In this document: positions 1 through 11,515 of the stretch, in pieces
Layout: every line of letters starts with the position of its first letter
How positions within the stretch are numbered: position 1 is the first letter of the stretch
From: Euclidia mi
Lineage: Eukaryota > Arthropoda > Insecta > Lepidoptera > Erebidae
Direction: 5' to 3'
DNA length: 64,000 nt
NCBI GenBank assembly: GCA_944739405.2
Contig: OX123199.2
Coordinates: 8,235,898 to 8,299,897, forward strand
Notes under the pieces: generated by a model
What the model saw: the letters and a program-made list of their open reading frames with translations, nothing else
The model's database searches: none
What the model was told of the DNA's origin: nothing
Program-made: the position numbers and the translations under genes

Positions 1-363
1 TTTACTTTACAATTATTTATAGAATATATTGAATTTTTGCCCAGCTAAAATCCAATAAAATGCCAGCAATATAATTCTATTGATAGCCTGCAGTAAAAAC
101 TTTCAGAGGCATTTACTAACAAACAAATTCAAACAGGAATAAAATTATATAATCCTGATGTGTGCACATTTTTAAATTGCAATCATAATAAATCCTCATA
201 CACTAGTAAAATTTTAACTGACTGTTGAATGTAATTGAAGTAGTTACCTACTCTTTTAACTAGAACTTTTCCAACGCCATTGTTGGTAATGCACGACTGT
301 ACATTACATACCGTTAAAGAGTTTATTCTTATTATTTTAGCTTGTGTAAAATGTATATAACAT
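1..363. other. AT-rich flank left of the LINE, nothing recognised
   Basis: No gene, motif or repeat family was recognised here. The LINE endonuclease reading frame becomes open just after a TAA at 358-360, so the 5' truncation point of that element probably lies within or near this stretch. Confidence 0.4.
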
Positions 364-957
364 TTGAAATTCAATCTGTCTATTTACTACCAGAATGTGC
401 GTGGTCTTAGAACCAAGACAGTAGATTTTTATACCAGTGTTTTGAACGAGGAATACCACATAATAGTTGTAACTGAATCGTGGCTAAATGATACTGTTTT
501 CGATCATGAATTACTAGATGATAGGTATAATGTCTTTCGCCGAGACCGCAGTTCTGCTAGACAATCTAATAAGAAAGAAGGCGGAGGCGTTATGATCGCA
601 GTTTTAAAAACCATAAATGTTTTAAGGGTAAGAGCTTGGGAGTCGGACTTGGAGGAATTATGGATTTCACTCAAAGTGGGACAACACAAAAATGCTTATA
701 CACTTAATACATGTTCTGTCTATATGGCTCCTCCTGTAAAAGTCGAGCAAATAGATACATTCATAAATAACTTTAGTAATGTTTTTCATAACAAAATTAA
801 AACTAAGTCAACCACGTTGCTAGTAGGGGATTTTAATTTTCCAAGTATTTCATGGAATTGGAATGATCAACTTAAAATATGCTCGTCTTTGACAAATGGG
901 GATATTATTGAGCGAAATGATGTACTGTGGATTGGAGCAAAGCAATCATATTTGTAA
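364..957 (+). pseudogene. LINE APE-type endonuclease domain (frame 1)
   Basis: Endonuclease/exonuclease/phosphatase-type domain that would nick target DNA during target-primed reverse transcription. Visible signatures in order are QNVRGLR near the start, TESWLND at about residue 40 (the metal-binding Glu region) and LVGDFNFPSISW at about residue 155 (the GDFN motif). The frame runs from a TTG; the codon two upstream is a stop. After about position 895 the family-like reading moves to the frame that continues to 2032, so the last part of this ORF is out of register and the stop at 957 is a frameshift product. Confidence 0.8.
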
Positions 958-2032
958 TGATAACCAACGCATTTTAGACTTGATATTCTCAAATTTACCT
1001 GAGCACTTAACGGTTTCTAAGGCTTGTAATCCATTATGTAAGCTGGACACACATCATCCAGCATTTGTTATTGATGTTAACCTTTCCATAGCCCCTAGTA
1101 ATAGGATTCTTAGGCCGGACCGCACTCCCACGCTGAATTACAATAGGTGTGATTATGATGCCATAAATGAGAAATTGTCTGCTCTCTCGTGGGATGATAT
1201 TTGGCATCACACCCCGGCTGACAGTGTCGACTGCAGAACAGAACTCTTTTATACCACAATAGAATCGATAATAGTAAAGCACACACCTTTAACCCGCAAA
1301 CGCAACCAAAGATACCCATTGTGGTTTAGCAAACCGTTAATAAAATGTCTGAAAGAAAAAGCAAAATACCACAGCAGGTATAAAAAGTACAACAATTTGA
1401 TGGATAGGTACGAATACATGTTGCTCAGGTATCGGTGCCAATCAATGATCAAAGAGTGTCTCCGAAATTTTAAAATTAATGCAGCTGATACTCTTCGGAA
1501 TAATCCTAAATATTTCTGGTCATACGTAAAGGGCTTAAAATCCAACAGCAATTCACTACCTAGCCGTATGAAATTAGATCACAAACATGTGAGTGGCGGC
1601 CAGGAGATATGTGACTTGTTCGCGGAAGGCTTCAATTCTATATACGGAAGGCTCGCAACATTTCCTAATTCTACCCATACACGCATTGTGTCATGTAATA
1701 CGTCTTCTCTCAGTAAAATTACATTATCGGAAGCCGAGGTTCTCAATGCGCTTACAGCTTTAGACATTAAAAAGGGCGTTGGTACAGACGGTATACCGCC
1801 CATATTTCTTAAGAAATGTGCAAGACATTTGGTATATCCACTGTGTGATATTTTTAATGCTTCATTGAGACGAGGATTCTTTCCTAGTAAATGGAAAGTT
1901 GCTCGTATATCACCAATTTTCAAAAATGGCGAAATATCCGACGTATCAAATTACCGACCCATCTCCATCCTCTCATCCATTGCTAAAGTTTTTGAATCAG
2001 TTGTGGTAAAAAAAGTCTACTGGCATGTTTAA
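896..2032 (+). pseudogene. LINE endonuclease C-terminus and N-terminal half of reverse transcriptase (frame 2)
   Basis: Continues the previous frame after a frameshift near 895-920: the text CGLEQSNHICNDNQRILDL is the usual end of the endonuclease in this LINE group. It then gives the RT fingers region with KKGVGTDGIPP, PLCDIFNASLRRGFFPSKWK and the SNYRPISILSS motif. It ends after KVFESVV, where about 20 residues of the RT (the segment leading to the HGF-type motif) appear to be missing compared with relatives. Reading resumes in the third frame at 2025, so a deletion that also shifted frame is inferred. Confidence 0.8.
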
Positions 2033-3233
2033 CAACAACAAATCGACAACCTCAAATCTTTTGTGTTTTACCAGTGATATTGCAGATGCATTGGATGGGG
2101 GAGGGGAGGTCCATGCTGTGTACACAGATTTCAGCAAAGCCTTTGATCTTATAAATCATGACATTCTCCTTGAAAAAATTGCTTGCATGGGAATCCACGG
2201 TTCATTGTATCGATGGTGTGAGTCTTATCTTAAAAATCGATCACAAATGGTTGTCATCCAGGGTTTCAAATCGCAAACTTATGTAATACCATCTGGGGTT
2301 CCACAGGGATCCCACATGGGACCCCTGTTGTTCCTGATCTTCATTAATGACTTGACTAAAATTATAAAATGTAAATTTAACATGTATGCTGATGACCTTA
2401 AATTATACCAAACTATAACATGTCCTGAGGATATTGTAAAATTGCAAACTGATATCAATAATGTGTTCAGATGGTGCTCCGAAAATCATATGATTTTAAA
2501 CGCAAATAAGTGTAAGCAAATCAGATTTACCAGAAAACGTATTTCAACTAATGCAACTTACTCAATTGACAACGTACCACTCGAAGAAGTGTCGTGGATT
2601 CGTGACTTAGGCGTTATCATAGATTGTCAGCTTAATTTTAGACAACATATCGACAGTATAGCGCAAAAAGCTGCCCGATTATCAGGTTTTATATCAAGAC
2701 AACTAAAAACATTTAAAAACCCGAAAGTCACGATACCAGTTTACAATTGTATTGTTCGAAGTGTCTTGGAATATGGAAGTCCAGTTTGGAACCCTACATA
2801 TAATGTTCACTCACATAACCTGGAATGCATACAGAAGCGATTTTTGTACCAATTATCATATGTAAACAACCAATGCAAAAATCTGATATCCTACGAGTCT
2901 AGATTAGAATATTTTAAAATGTCAACCTTATACTCTAGAAGGAAAGCAGCAGATGTTCTGTGTCTTTTTAAGTTGGTAAATGGTATCATAGACTGTGAAG
3001 CTTTGCTGGAGAGGATACAACTTGTTGTGCCACGCCAAAATAGCCGCTTGTGCAATAGGCGCACTTTCGAGATGCCTAGATGTCGAACTAATGTGGGCCA
3101 ACATGCCCCGTTTTATAGAATGTTTTCAGGTTACAATGGCGTGAGACAACATTTTGATATTTTCTCCGGGAGCCTAACTGCAGCTAAAGCTGTTATTAAG
3201 AAAATACTGGAGAGTCGTCTCTCTAATACTTAG
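2025..3233 (+). pseudogene. LINE reverse transcriptase palm, thumb and C-terminus (frame 3)
   Basis: Starts inside the RT at NKSTTSNLL and contains YTDFSKAFDLINH (first catalytic Asp), SGVPQGSHMGPLLF and the catalytic box MYADDLKLY. The C-terminal part has EYGSPVWNPTY and ends at 3233. YADD with SGVPQGS fits Jockey/CR1-related clades; the exact clade cannot be fixed by eye. This segment is itself uninterrupted for 402 codons, so the element is damaged but not very old. Confidence 0.85.
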
Positions 3234-4141
3234 TGTTACTGCTTCAAAATTGTTTAGTAATTTATATTATCATAACCAAATCCTGCATAAGTAAGTGAAT
3301 TTGGTCAAACTCATATTCACAAAGCATGCTGTGTTCACTATTTTAAGGCATGCAATTTAAGGACGCGTTTACGCTTGTATCAAAAAACCACATATTTCCG
3401 GTACATTTCACGACAATTTTAGATAATAACTAATAAAACTAATGATTACGATAAATTGATTACTTTTTTATCTATAAATCAATTTGAAAATAAATAAAAA
3501 ATATTTAATTAATATTAATGTAAAATCGATTCGAAACGGCCTCTTAAATCAAAAATAGGCATATACTGCTATTTTTGGGTACAATTTTCTCTCTATTTTA
3601 ACATTTATTTAGATTTTCAAAGATAGAATAGGGTAGTAAATATAGTCAACTCAATAACAATTTGATTTTTTTTTTCAAAATATGGTAAATTGACTCAAAA
3701 AAAGCAAAAAATCATCTTAAATTTTTCTTCTATTTTGCTCGCATATGTGTGTCTTAATGTGTGGCAATAAGGTTCGTTTTATTTAGCCACTTTCTTGATT
3801 TATATATCCAAATTCTGCAATGAGATCTCAGTCTGCGCTTGAGCGCCGTCGGGAGTGGACTCTATGTCGCTTGTCGCTGCAGCCCGAAGACGAAATAAGC
3901 AATATACGAATACAAAATATTCGCTAAAATCAATTTGATACTTCTCGTATTCTGTGCGAATTACGTACAAGTAAATTTCTTTTGTATAAATGGACATTAT
4001 TACTTTATTTTCTCCGTTATGTTGAGTCAGGATATATTTCGGTATTTAGATATTATTTTGTTTCTTGCGTTGAAATCTGGTAAGATTATCTGGACTGATG
4101 GTATACCATCCCGTTCAAGTGTTGCGACTGGAACTCATAAA

Positions 4142-6810
4142 AGAGTAGACCTAGTTATGCCAGGTTGGGGCTCATTTTATTTGTTTTGGTGAGACCCTAC
4201 CACTGGTACTAGTGAAGTAACCTTCCAAGGTTATTCGATGAGTCTTGCTGGTACTCATATGTGAGTAAAGCTACGCATGCCGAGTTTGGGCTCATTTTGT
4301 TTGTACATAAGAGACCCTACCACTGGAACTTATGAAGTAACCTTCCAGGGTTATTCGATGACTCTTACTGGTACTCATATGTGAGTAGAGCTAGGCATGC
4401 CGAGTTTGGGCTCATTTTGTTTGTACATAAGAGACCCTACCACTGGAACTTATGAAGTAACCTTCCAGGGTTATTCGATGACTCTTACTGGTACTCATAT
4501 GTGAGTAGAGCTAGGCATGCCGAGTTTGGGCTCATTTTCTTTGTACATAAGAGACCCTACCACTGGAACTTATGAAGTAACCTTCCAGGGTTATTCAATG
4601 ACTCTTGCTAGTACTCATGTGTGAGTAGAGCTAGGCATGCCGAGTTTGGGCTCATTTTGTTTGTACATAAGATACCCTACCACTGGAACTTATGAAGTAA
4701 CCTTCCAGGGTTATTCAATGACTCTTGCTGGTACTCATGTGTGAGTAGAGCTAGGCATGCCGAGTTTGGGCTTATTTTGTTTGTACATAAGAGACCCTAC
4801 CACTGCATTTTATGAAGTAACCTTCCAGGGTTATTCGATGACTCTTACTGGTACTCATATGTGAGTAGAGCTAGGCATGCCGAGTTTGGGCTCATTTTCT
4901 TTGTACATAAGAGACCCTACCACTGGAACTTATGAAGTAACCTTCCAGGGTTATTCAATGACTCTTGCTAGTACTCATGTGTGAGTAGAGCTAGGCATGC
5001 CGAGATTGGGCTCATTTTGTTTGTACATAAGAGACCCTACCACTGGAACTTATGAAGTAACCTTCCAGGGTTATTCAATGACTCTTGCTGGTACTCATGT
5101 GTGAGTAGAGCTAGGCATGCCGAGTTTGGGCTTATTTTGTTTGTACATAAGAGACCCTACCACTGCATTTTATAAAGTAACCTTCCAGGGTTATTCAATG
5201 ACTCTTACTGGTACTCATATGTCAGTACAGCTAGGCATGCCGAGTTTGGGTTCATTTTGTTTGTACATAAGTGACCCTACCACTGGAACTTATAAAGTAA
5301 CCTTCCAGGGTTATTCGATGACTCTTGCTGGTACTCATATGTGAGTAGAGCTGGGCATGCCGAGTTTGGGCTCATTTTGTTTGTACATAAGAGACCCTAC
5401 CACTGGAACTTATGAAGTAACCTTCCAGGGTTATTCAATGACTCTTACTGGTACTCATATGTCAGTAGAGCTAGGCATGCCGAGTTGGGATTCATTTTGT
5501 TTGTACATAAGTTACCCTGCCACTGGAACTTATGAAGTAACCTTCCAGGGTTATTCGATGACTCTTGCTGGTACTCATATGTGAGTAGAGCTAGGCATGC
5601 CGAGTTTGGGCTCATTTTGTTTGTACATAAGAGAGCCTACCACTCGAACTTATGAAGTAACCTTCCAGGGTTATTCAATGACTCTTGCTAGTACTCATGT
5701 GTGAGTAGAGCTAGGCATGCCGAGTTTGGGCTCATTTTGTTTGTACATAAGAGACCCTACCACTGGAACTTATGAAGTAACCTTCCAGGGTTATTCGATG
5801 ACTCTTACTGGTACTCATATGTGAGTAGAGCTAGGCATGCCGAGTTTGGGCTCATTTTGTTTGTACATAAGAGACCCTACCACTGCATTTTATAAAGTAA
5901 CCTTCCAGGGTTATTCAATGACTCTTACTGGTACTCATATGTCAGTACAGCTAGGCATGCCGAGTTTGGGTTCATTTTGTTTGTACATAAGTGACCCTAC
6001 CACTGGAACTTATAAAGTAACCTTCCAGGGTTATTCGATGACTCTTGCTGGTACTCATATGTGAGTAGAGCTAGGCATGCCGAGTTTGGGCTCATTTTGT
6101 TTGTACATAAGAGACCCTACCACTGGAACTTATGAAGTAACCTTCCAGGGTTATTCAATGACTCTTACTGGTACTCATATGTCAGTAGAGCTAGGCATGC
6201 CGAGTTGGGGTTCATTTTGTTTGTACATAAGTTACCCTACCACTGGAACTTATGAAGTAACCTTCCAGGGTTATTCGATGACTCTTGCTGGTACTCATAT
6301 GTGAGTAGAGCTAGGCATGCCGAGTTTGGGCTCATTTTGTTTGTACATAAGAGACCCTACCACTGGAACTTATGAAGTAACCTTCCAGGGTTATTCGATG
6401 ACTCTTACTGGTACTCATATGTGAGTAGAGCTAGGCATGCCGAGTTTGGGCTCATTTTGTTTGTACATAAGAGACCCTACCACTGCATTTTATAAAGTAA
6501 CCTTCCATGGTTATTCAATGACTCTTACTGGTAATCATATGTCAGTACAGCTAGGCATGCCGAGTTTGGGTTCATTTTGTTTGTACATAAGTGACCCTAC
6601 CACTGGAACTTATAAAGTAACCTTCCAGGGTTATTCGATGACTCTTGCTGGTACTCATATGTGAGTAGAGCTAGGCATGCCAAGTTTGGGCTCATTTTGT
6701 TTGTACATAAGAGACCCTACCACTGGAACTTATAAAGTAACCTTTCAGGTTTTTCAGGTTTATTTGAAGACTCTTAGTGGTTCTCATATGTGAGTAGAGC
6801 TAGGTATGTT
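4142..6810 (+). repeat. Left arm array: about 22 tandem 120-bp monomers
   Basis: Monomer period is exactly 120 bp over nearly the whole arm. A typical unit runs from GTGAGTAGAGCTAGGCATGC through GAGACCCTACCACTGG to GGTACTCATAT. The outermost unit (4142-4260) is a diverged variant shared with the outermost unit of the right arm. Higher-order structure is visible: a marker variant CACTGCATTTTATAAAG recurs at 5161, 5881 and 6481, and units with TCA instead of TGA after the ATG recur at 5221, 5461, 5941, 6181 and 6541. The last unit is disrupted near 6741-6790. Confidence 0.95.
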
Positions 6811-6811
6811 C

Positions 6812-9665
6812 CAGTGGTAGGGTCTCTGATGTTCATACAAAATGAGTCCAAACTCGGTATGCTTAGCTCTACTCACATATGAGTACCAGCAAGAGTGATC
6901 GAATAACCCTGGAAGGTTACTTCATAAGTTCCAGTGGTAGGGTCTCTTATGTACAAATAAAATGAGCCCAAACTCGGCATGCCTAGCTTTACTTCCATAT
7001 GTGTACCAGCAAGAGTCATCGAATAACTCTGGAAGGTTACTTCATAAGTTCCATTGGTAGGGTCACTTATGTACAAACAAAATGAGCCCAATCTCAGCAT
7101 GCCTAGCTCTACTCACATATGAGAACCAGCAAGAGTCATTGAATAACCCTGAAAGGTTACTTCATAAGTTGCAGTGGTTGGGTCTCTTATGTACAAACAA
7201 AATGAGCCCAAACTCGGCATGCCTAGCTCTACTCACATATAAGAACCAGCAATAGTCATCGAATAACCCTGGAAGGTTACTTCATAAGTTTCAGTGGTTG
7301 GGTCTCTTATTTACAAACAAAATGAGCCCAAACTCGGCATGCCTAGCTCTACTCACATATAAGAACCAGCAATAGTCATCGAATAACCCTGGAAGGTTAC
7401 TTCATAAGTTGCAGTGGTTGCGTCTCGTATGTACAAACAAAATGAGCCCAAACTCGGCATGCCTAGCTCTACTCACATATGAGTACCAGCAAGAGTCATC
7501 TAATATAAATCCTGGAAGGTTACTTCATAAGATTCAGTGGTAGGGTCTCTCATGTACAAACAAAATGAGCCCAAACTCGGCATGCCTAGCTCTACTCATA
7601 TATGAGTACCAGCAAGAGTCATCTAATAACCCTGGAAGGTTACTTCATAAGTTCCAGTGGTAGGGTTACTTATGTACAAACAAAATGAACCCAAACTCGG
7701 CATGCCTAGCTCTACTGACATATGAGTACCAGTAAGAGTCATCGAATAACCCTGGAAGGTTACTTCATAAGTTGCAGTGGTTGCGTCTCGTATGTACAAA
7801 CAAAATGAGCCCAAACTCGGCATGCCTAGCTCTACTCACATATGAGTACCAGCAAGAGTCATCTAATAACCCTGGAAGGTTACTTCATAAGTTTCAGTGG
7901 TAGGGTCTCTCATGTACAAACAAAATGAGCCCAAACTCGGCATGCCTAGCTCTACTCACATATGAGTACCAGCGAGAGTCATCGAATAACCCTGGAAGGT
8001 TACTTCATATGTTCCAGTGGTAGGGTTACTTATGTACAAACAAAATGAACCCAAACTCGGCATGCCTAGCTCTACTGACATATGAGTACCAGTAAGAGTC
8101 ATCGAATAACCCTGGAAGGTTACTTCATAAGTTGCAGTGGTTTGGTCTCGTATGTACAAACAAAATGAGCCCAAACTCGGCATGCCTAGCTCTACTCACA
8201 TATGAGTACCAGCAAGAGTCATCTAATAACCCTGGAAGGTTACTTTATAAGTTCCAGTGGTAGGGTCACTTATGTACAAACAAAATGAACCCAAACTCGG
8301 CATGCCTAGCTGTACTGACATATGAGTACCAGTAAGAGTCATTGAATAACCCTGGAAGGTTACTTTATAAAATGCAGTGGTAGGGTCTCTTATGTACAAA
8401 CAAAATAAGCCCAAACTCGGCATGCCTAGCTCTACTCACACATGAGTACCAGCAAGAGTCATTGAATAACCCTGGAAGGTTACTTCATAAGTTCCAGTGG
8501 TAGGGTCTCTTATGTACAAAGAAAATGAGCCCAAACTCGGCATGCCTAGCTCTACTCACATATGAGTACCAGTAAGAGTCATCGAATAACCCTGGAAGGT
8601 TACTTCATAAGGTCCAGTGGTAGGGTTACTTATGTACAAACAAAATGAACCCAAACTCGGCATGCCTAGCTCTACTGACATATGAGTACCAGTAAGAGTC
8701 ATCGAATAACCCTGGAAGGTTACTTCATAAGTTGCAGTGGTTGGGTCTCGTATGTACAAACAAAATAAGCCCAAACTCGGCATGCCTAGCTCTACTCACA
8801 TATGAGTACCAGCAAGAGTCATCTAATAACCCTGGAAGGTTACTTCATAAGTTTCAGTGGTAGGGTCTCTCATGTACAAACAAAATGAGCCCAAACTCGG
8901 CATGCCTAGCTCTACTCACATATGAGTACCAGCAAGTGTCATTGAATAACCCTGGAAGGTTACTTCATAAGTTCCAGTGGTAGGGTCTCTTATGTACAAA
9001 CAAAATGAGCCCAAACTCGGCATGCCTAGCTCTACTCACACATGAGTACTAGCAAGAGTCATTGAATAACCCTGGAAGTTTACTTCATAAGTTCCAGTGG
9101 TAGGGTCTCTTATGTACAAACAAAATGAGCCCAAACTCGGCATGCCTAGCTCTACTGACATATGAGTACCAGTAAGAGTCATCGAATAACCCTGGAAGGT
9201 TACTTCATAAGTTCCAGTGGTAGGGTCTCTTATGCACAAACAAAATGAGCCCAAACTCGGCATGCCTAGCTCTACTCACACATGAGTACCAGCAAGAGTC
9301 ATTGAATAACCCTGGTAGGTTACTTCATAAGTTCCTGTGGTAGGGTCTCTTATGTACAAACAAAATGAGCCCAAACTCGGCATGCCTAGCTCTACTCACA
9401 TATGAGTACCAGCAAGTGTCATCTAATAACCCTGGAAGGTTACTTCATAAGTTCCAGTGGTAAGGTCTCTTATGTACAAACAAAGTGAGCCCAAACTCGG
9501 CATGCCTAGCTCTACTCACATAAGAGTACCAGTAAGACTCATCGAATAACCTTGGAAGGTTACTTCACTAGTACCAGTGGTAGGGTCTCACTAAAACAAA
9601 TAAAATGAGCCCCAACCTGGCATAACTAGGTCTACTCTTTTATGAGTTCCAGTCGCAACACTTGA
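6812..9665 (-). repeat. Right arm array: about 24 inverted 120-bp monomers
   Basis: Reverse complement of the left-arm monomer, again with 120-bp period. The arm contains a 3-5 bp length change at about 7503 and its own variant groups, for example units with CGTCTCGTATG. The outer unit (about 9541-9660) matches the outer left unit, but internal order does not mirror the left arm unit by unit. This implies local unequal exchange or conversion after the inverted duplication. Confidence 0.95.
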
Positions 9666-11461
9666 ATGGGATGGTATGCCATCAGTCCTCATAATCTTAC
9701 CAGATTTCAACGCAAGAAACAAAATAATATCTAAATACCGAAATATATCCTGAATCAATATAATGGAAAAAATAAAGTAATAATGTCCATTTAGGTATAT
9801 AAAAATAAGAAACTTATTTGTACGTAATTCGCACAGCCAAGCCTATATAACACATAGATACATATCACAAAAAATTCTAAGTCTCAAAGTTATTTAGTTG
9901 AACTACATTTCCGCAAGTTACCGTACGTAGTACGTACTGTTGCCGCCGTGTCGCTGTAGTGACGCGATTTTGTACCTACTAATTTTGTAAACGCGTCCTT
10001 AATATGTATAATAATATCTAGTTCATAAGCGTGTGATAATTGTATTGCCCGATTTGTGAACCAATAAATAAAAAAAATAAAAAAAAAAAAAAAAAAAAAG
10101 AGGAACTAGACACCACGCTTAATTAAGAGAGCTGGCGAGAACTAATACGTTTCAAGTCTGTAGGTAGTACACCTGCGCCGTGAAACCGTTTCCGTTAAAC
10201 TAATTCTGCTTGTAAACAATCTGATCTTTCGCCGTTTATTTAGTACATTGATCCTGACCCTAGTCACACAATACGTATATATTCTTTTAACATACTTATG
10301 TTTGAACTATCAAATTAATGTGCAGAATACCAACTGATTCTTAACAAAATAGCAAATCAGCATAGTCAAAGCTGTGTAAGGCTCAAGCGATTTCTCCCTT
10401 GTTTCAATAGTTTAACATCGTTCACAGTGCAACTATAGTGATAACGCTTTTATTTTGCCGCGATGTAGGTGGCTATTGGCTTTATATTGCTGACCCGTAG
10501 CATTTACTTTGCCTACCTCACAGTACATGAACCTACAGGAAGATATCTACCGGTTTCCTTTTAGACCCTGCCCTTTATTATTACGATTAGATCTGATGGT
10601 ATTCTTGTGGATCTATTTATAATATGTATGTATTTACAAAAAAAAAAAGGTATATAAGTATGTTTATCCATTATCTAGTACCTATAGTACAAGCTTTGCT
10701 TAGTTTGGGACTAGATGGTGGCGTGCATATGTGGTAGAATATTATTATTATATTATTATTTGCTAAGCTCACATCTTCGACCGATCTTGTATTGCGCATT
10801 GTGGCGTTCCACTTGGTTTTTTTTTTCATTTTCATAGTGAGACTGATTTTTACCGTCTCAGCTACCGAATTTGATAATTACCATGACAATCTTTTGTTTA
10901 GATTAACAATAACGCGTAAAATAACATAGTCGAAATGAAACACCATTAATCAACCAGCGACCGTCTGAATAATATCACCAGTCGAGTCACAAGCTAACTA
11001 ATACCCCTTAAAGTTATTCGTGTTAATGGTATGTAACGGACACAGAATCATGTATATTGGCCGGGACGGTAGGCTGTGTGACGACTAAATAATTAAGTAC
11101 AGTGCGAACACGACCACTAGCCGAATTGTGACATTCTATACTTACGAGACATTAACCGAATACGGGTCAGTTCAATCACAGTTCATTGAACAGTACGATA
11201 AAACAAACACAAAGCTTTGAATGACATATTGGAATCATAATGACATCCAACGAATAGTTTGTTTATCGACAACCAGCAAAAAGCGGCGTAATGTGAGGCT
11301 TTGTGACAGTCTAGCATGGGTCACACTTAAGTATACCTAAGTTAAAAGGCATCGTAAGAGACACAATCAGTAGACCAATCGTTAGACATTCAAAAATAAA
11401 ACAAGGGTTTAATAAAAAACACCCAATTTAGGATAGGAACTAGAATGTTCAGCGTTCTGAT

Positions 11462-11515
11462 GGTGGCAGTTGTTACTCGTCATAGCTAATGCTATGACGA
11501 GTAACAACTGCCACC
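11462..11515. repeat. Perfect 25-bp hairpin, 4-nt loop
   Basis: Arms 11462-11486 and 11491-11515 are exact reverse complements around TAAT. Such a perfect snap-back with a tiny loop suggests a recent template-switch event or selection for pairing; nothing around it tells which. Confidence 0.95.

Larger units (their letters stand above)
3361..9998. mobile_element. Giant foldback (inverted-repeat) element flanked by TTAA
   Basis: The ends carry a 12-bp inverted repeat, GGACGCGTTTAC at 3361-3372 and its reverse complement at 9987-9998. Each is flanked by TTAA (3357-3360 and 9999-10002), the target choice of piggyBac-type elements. The inverted homology is extensive: roughly 3948-6810 is mirrored by 6812-9836, including about 180 bp of unique arm outside the repeats. 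There is no spacer at the centre (about 6811). Most of each arm is tandem 120-bp monomers. No transposase is present, so it must be non-autonomous. Left unique end is about 0.6 kb longer than the right. Class assignment to piggyBac is inferred from TTAA alone. Confidence 0.75.
364..10099 (+). mobile_element. 5'-truncated Jockey/CR1-type non-LTR retrotransposon, split by a later insertion
   Basis: The element has an APE-type endonuclease and a reverse transcriptase (364-3233) followed by a short 3' UTR (3234-3356). The UTR is interrupted at a TTAA by the foldback element (3361-9998). It appears to resume at 10003 and ends in an A-rich tail and poly(A) at about 10067-10099. No gag-like ORF1 precedes the endonuclease, so the copy is 5' truncated. 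Splitting of the UTR is inferred from the TTAA duplication and from the poly(A) tail lying beyond the foldback element. The coding part carries frameshifts and a small deletion and cannot be active. No target-site duplication could be found. Confidence 0.75.

Noticed and set aside
5117..9263. A series of 66-75 codon ORFs in the 120-bp arrays on both strands
   Set aside because: They arise because the monomer is 40 codons long and lacks other stops. They never extend beyond two units, and the same frame is stopped in most copies.
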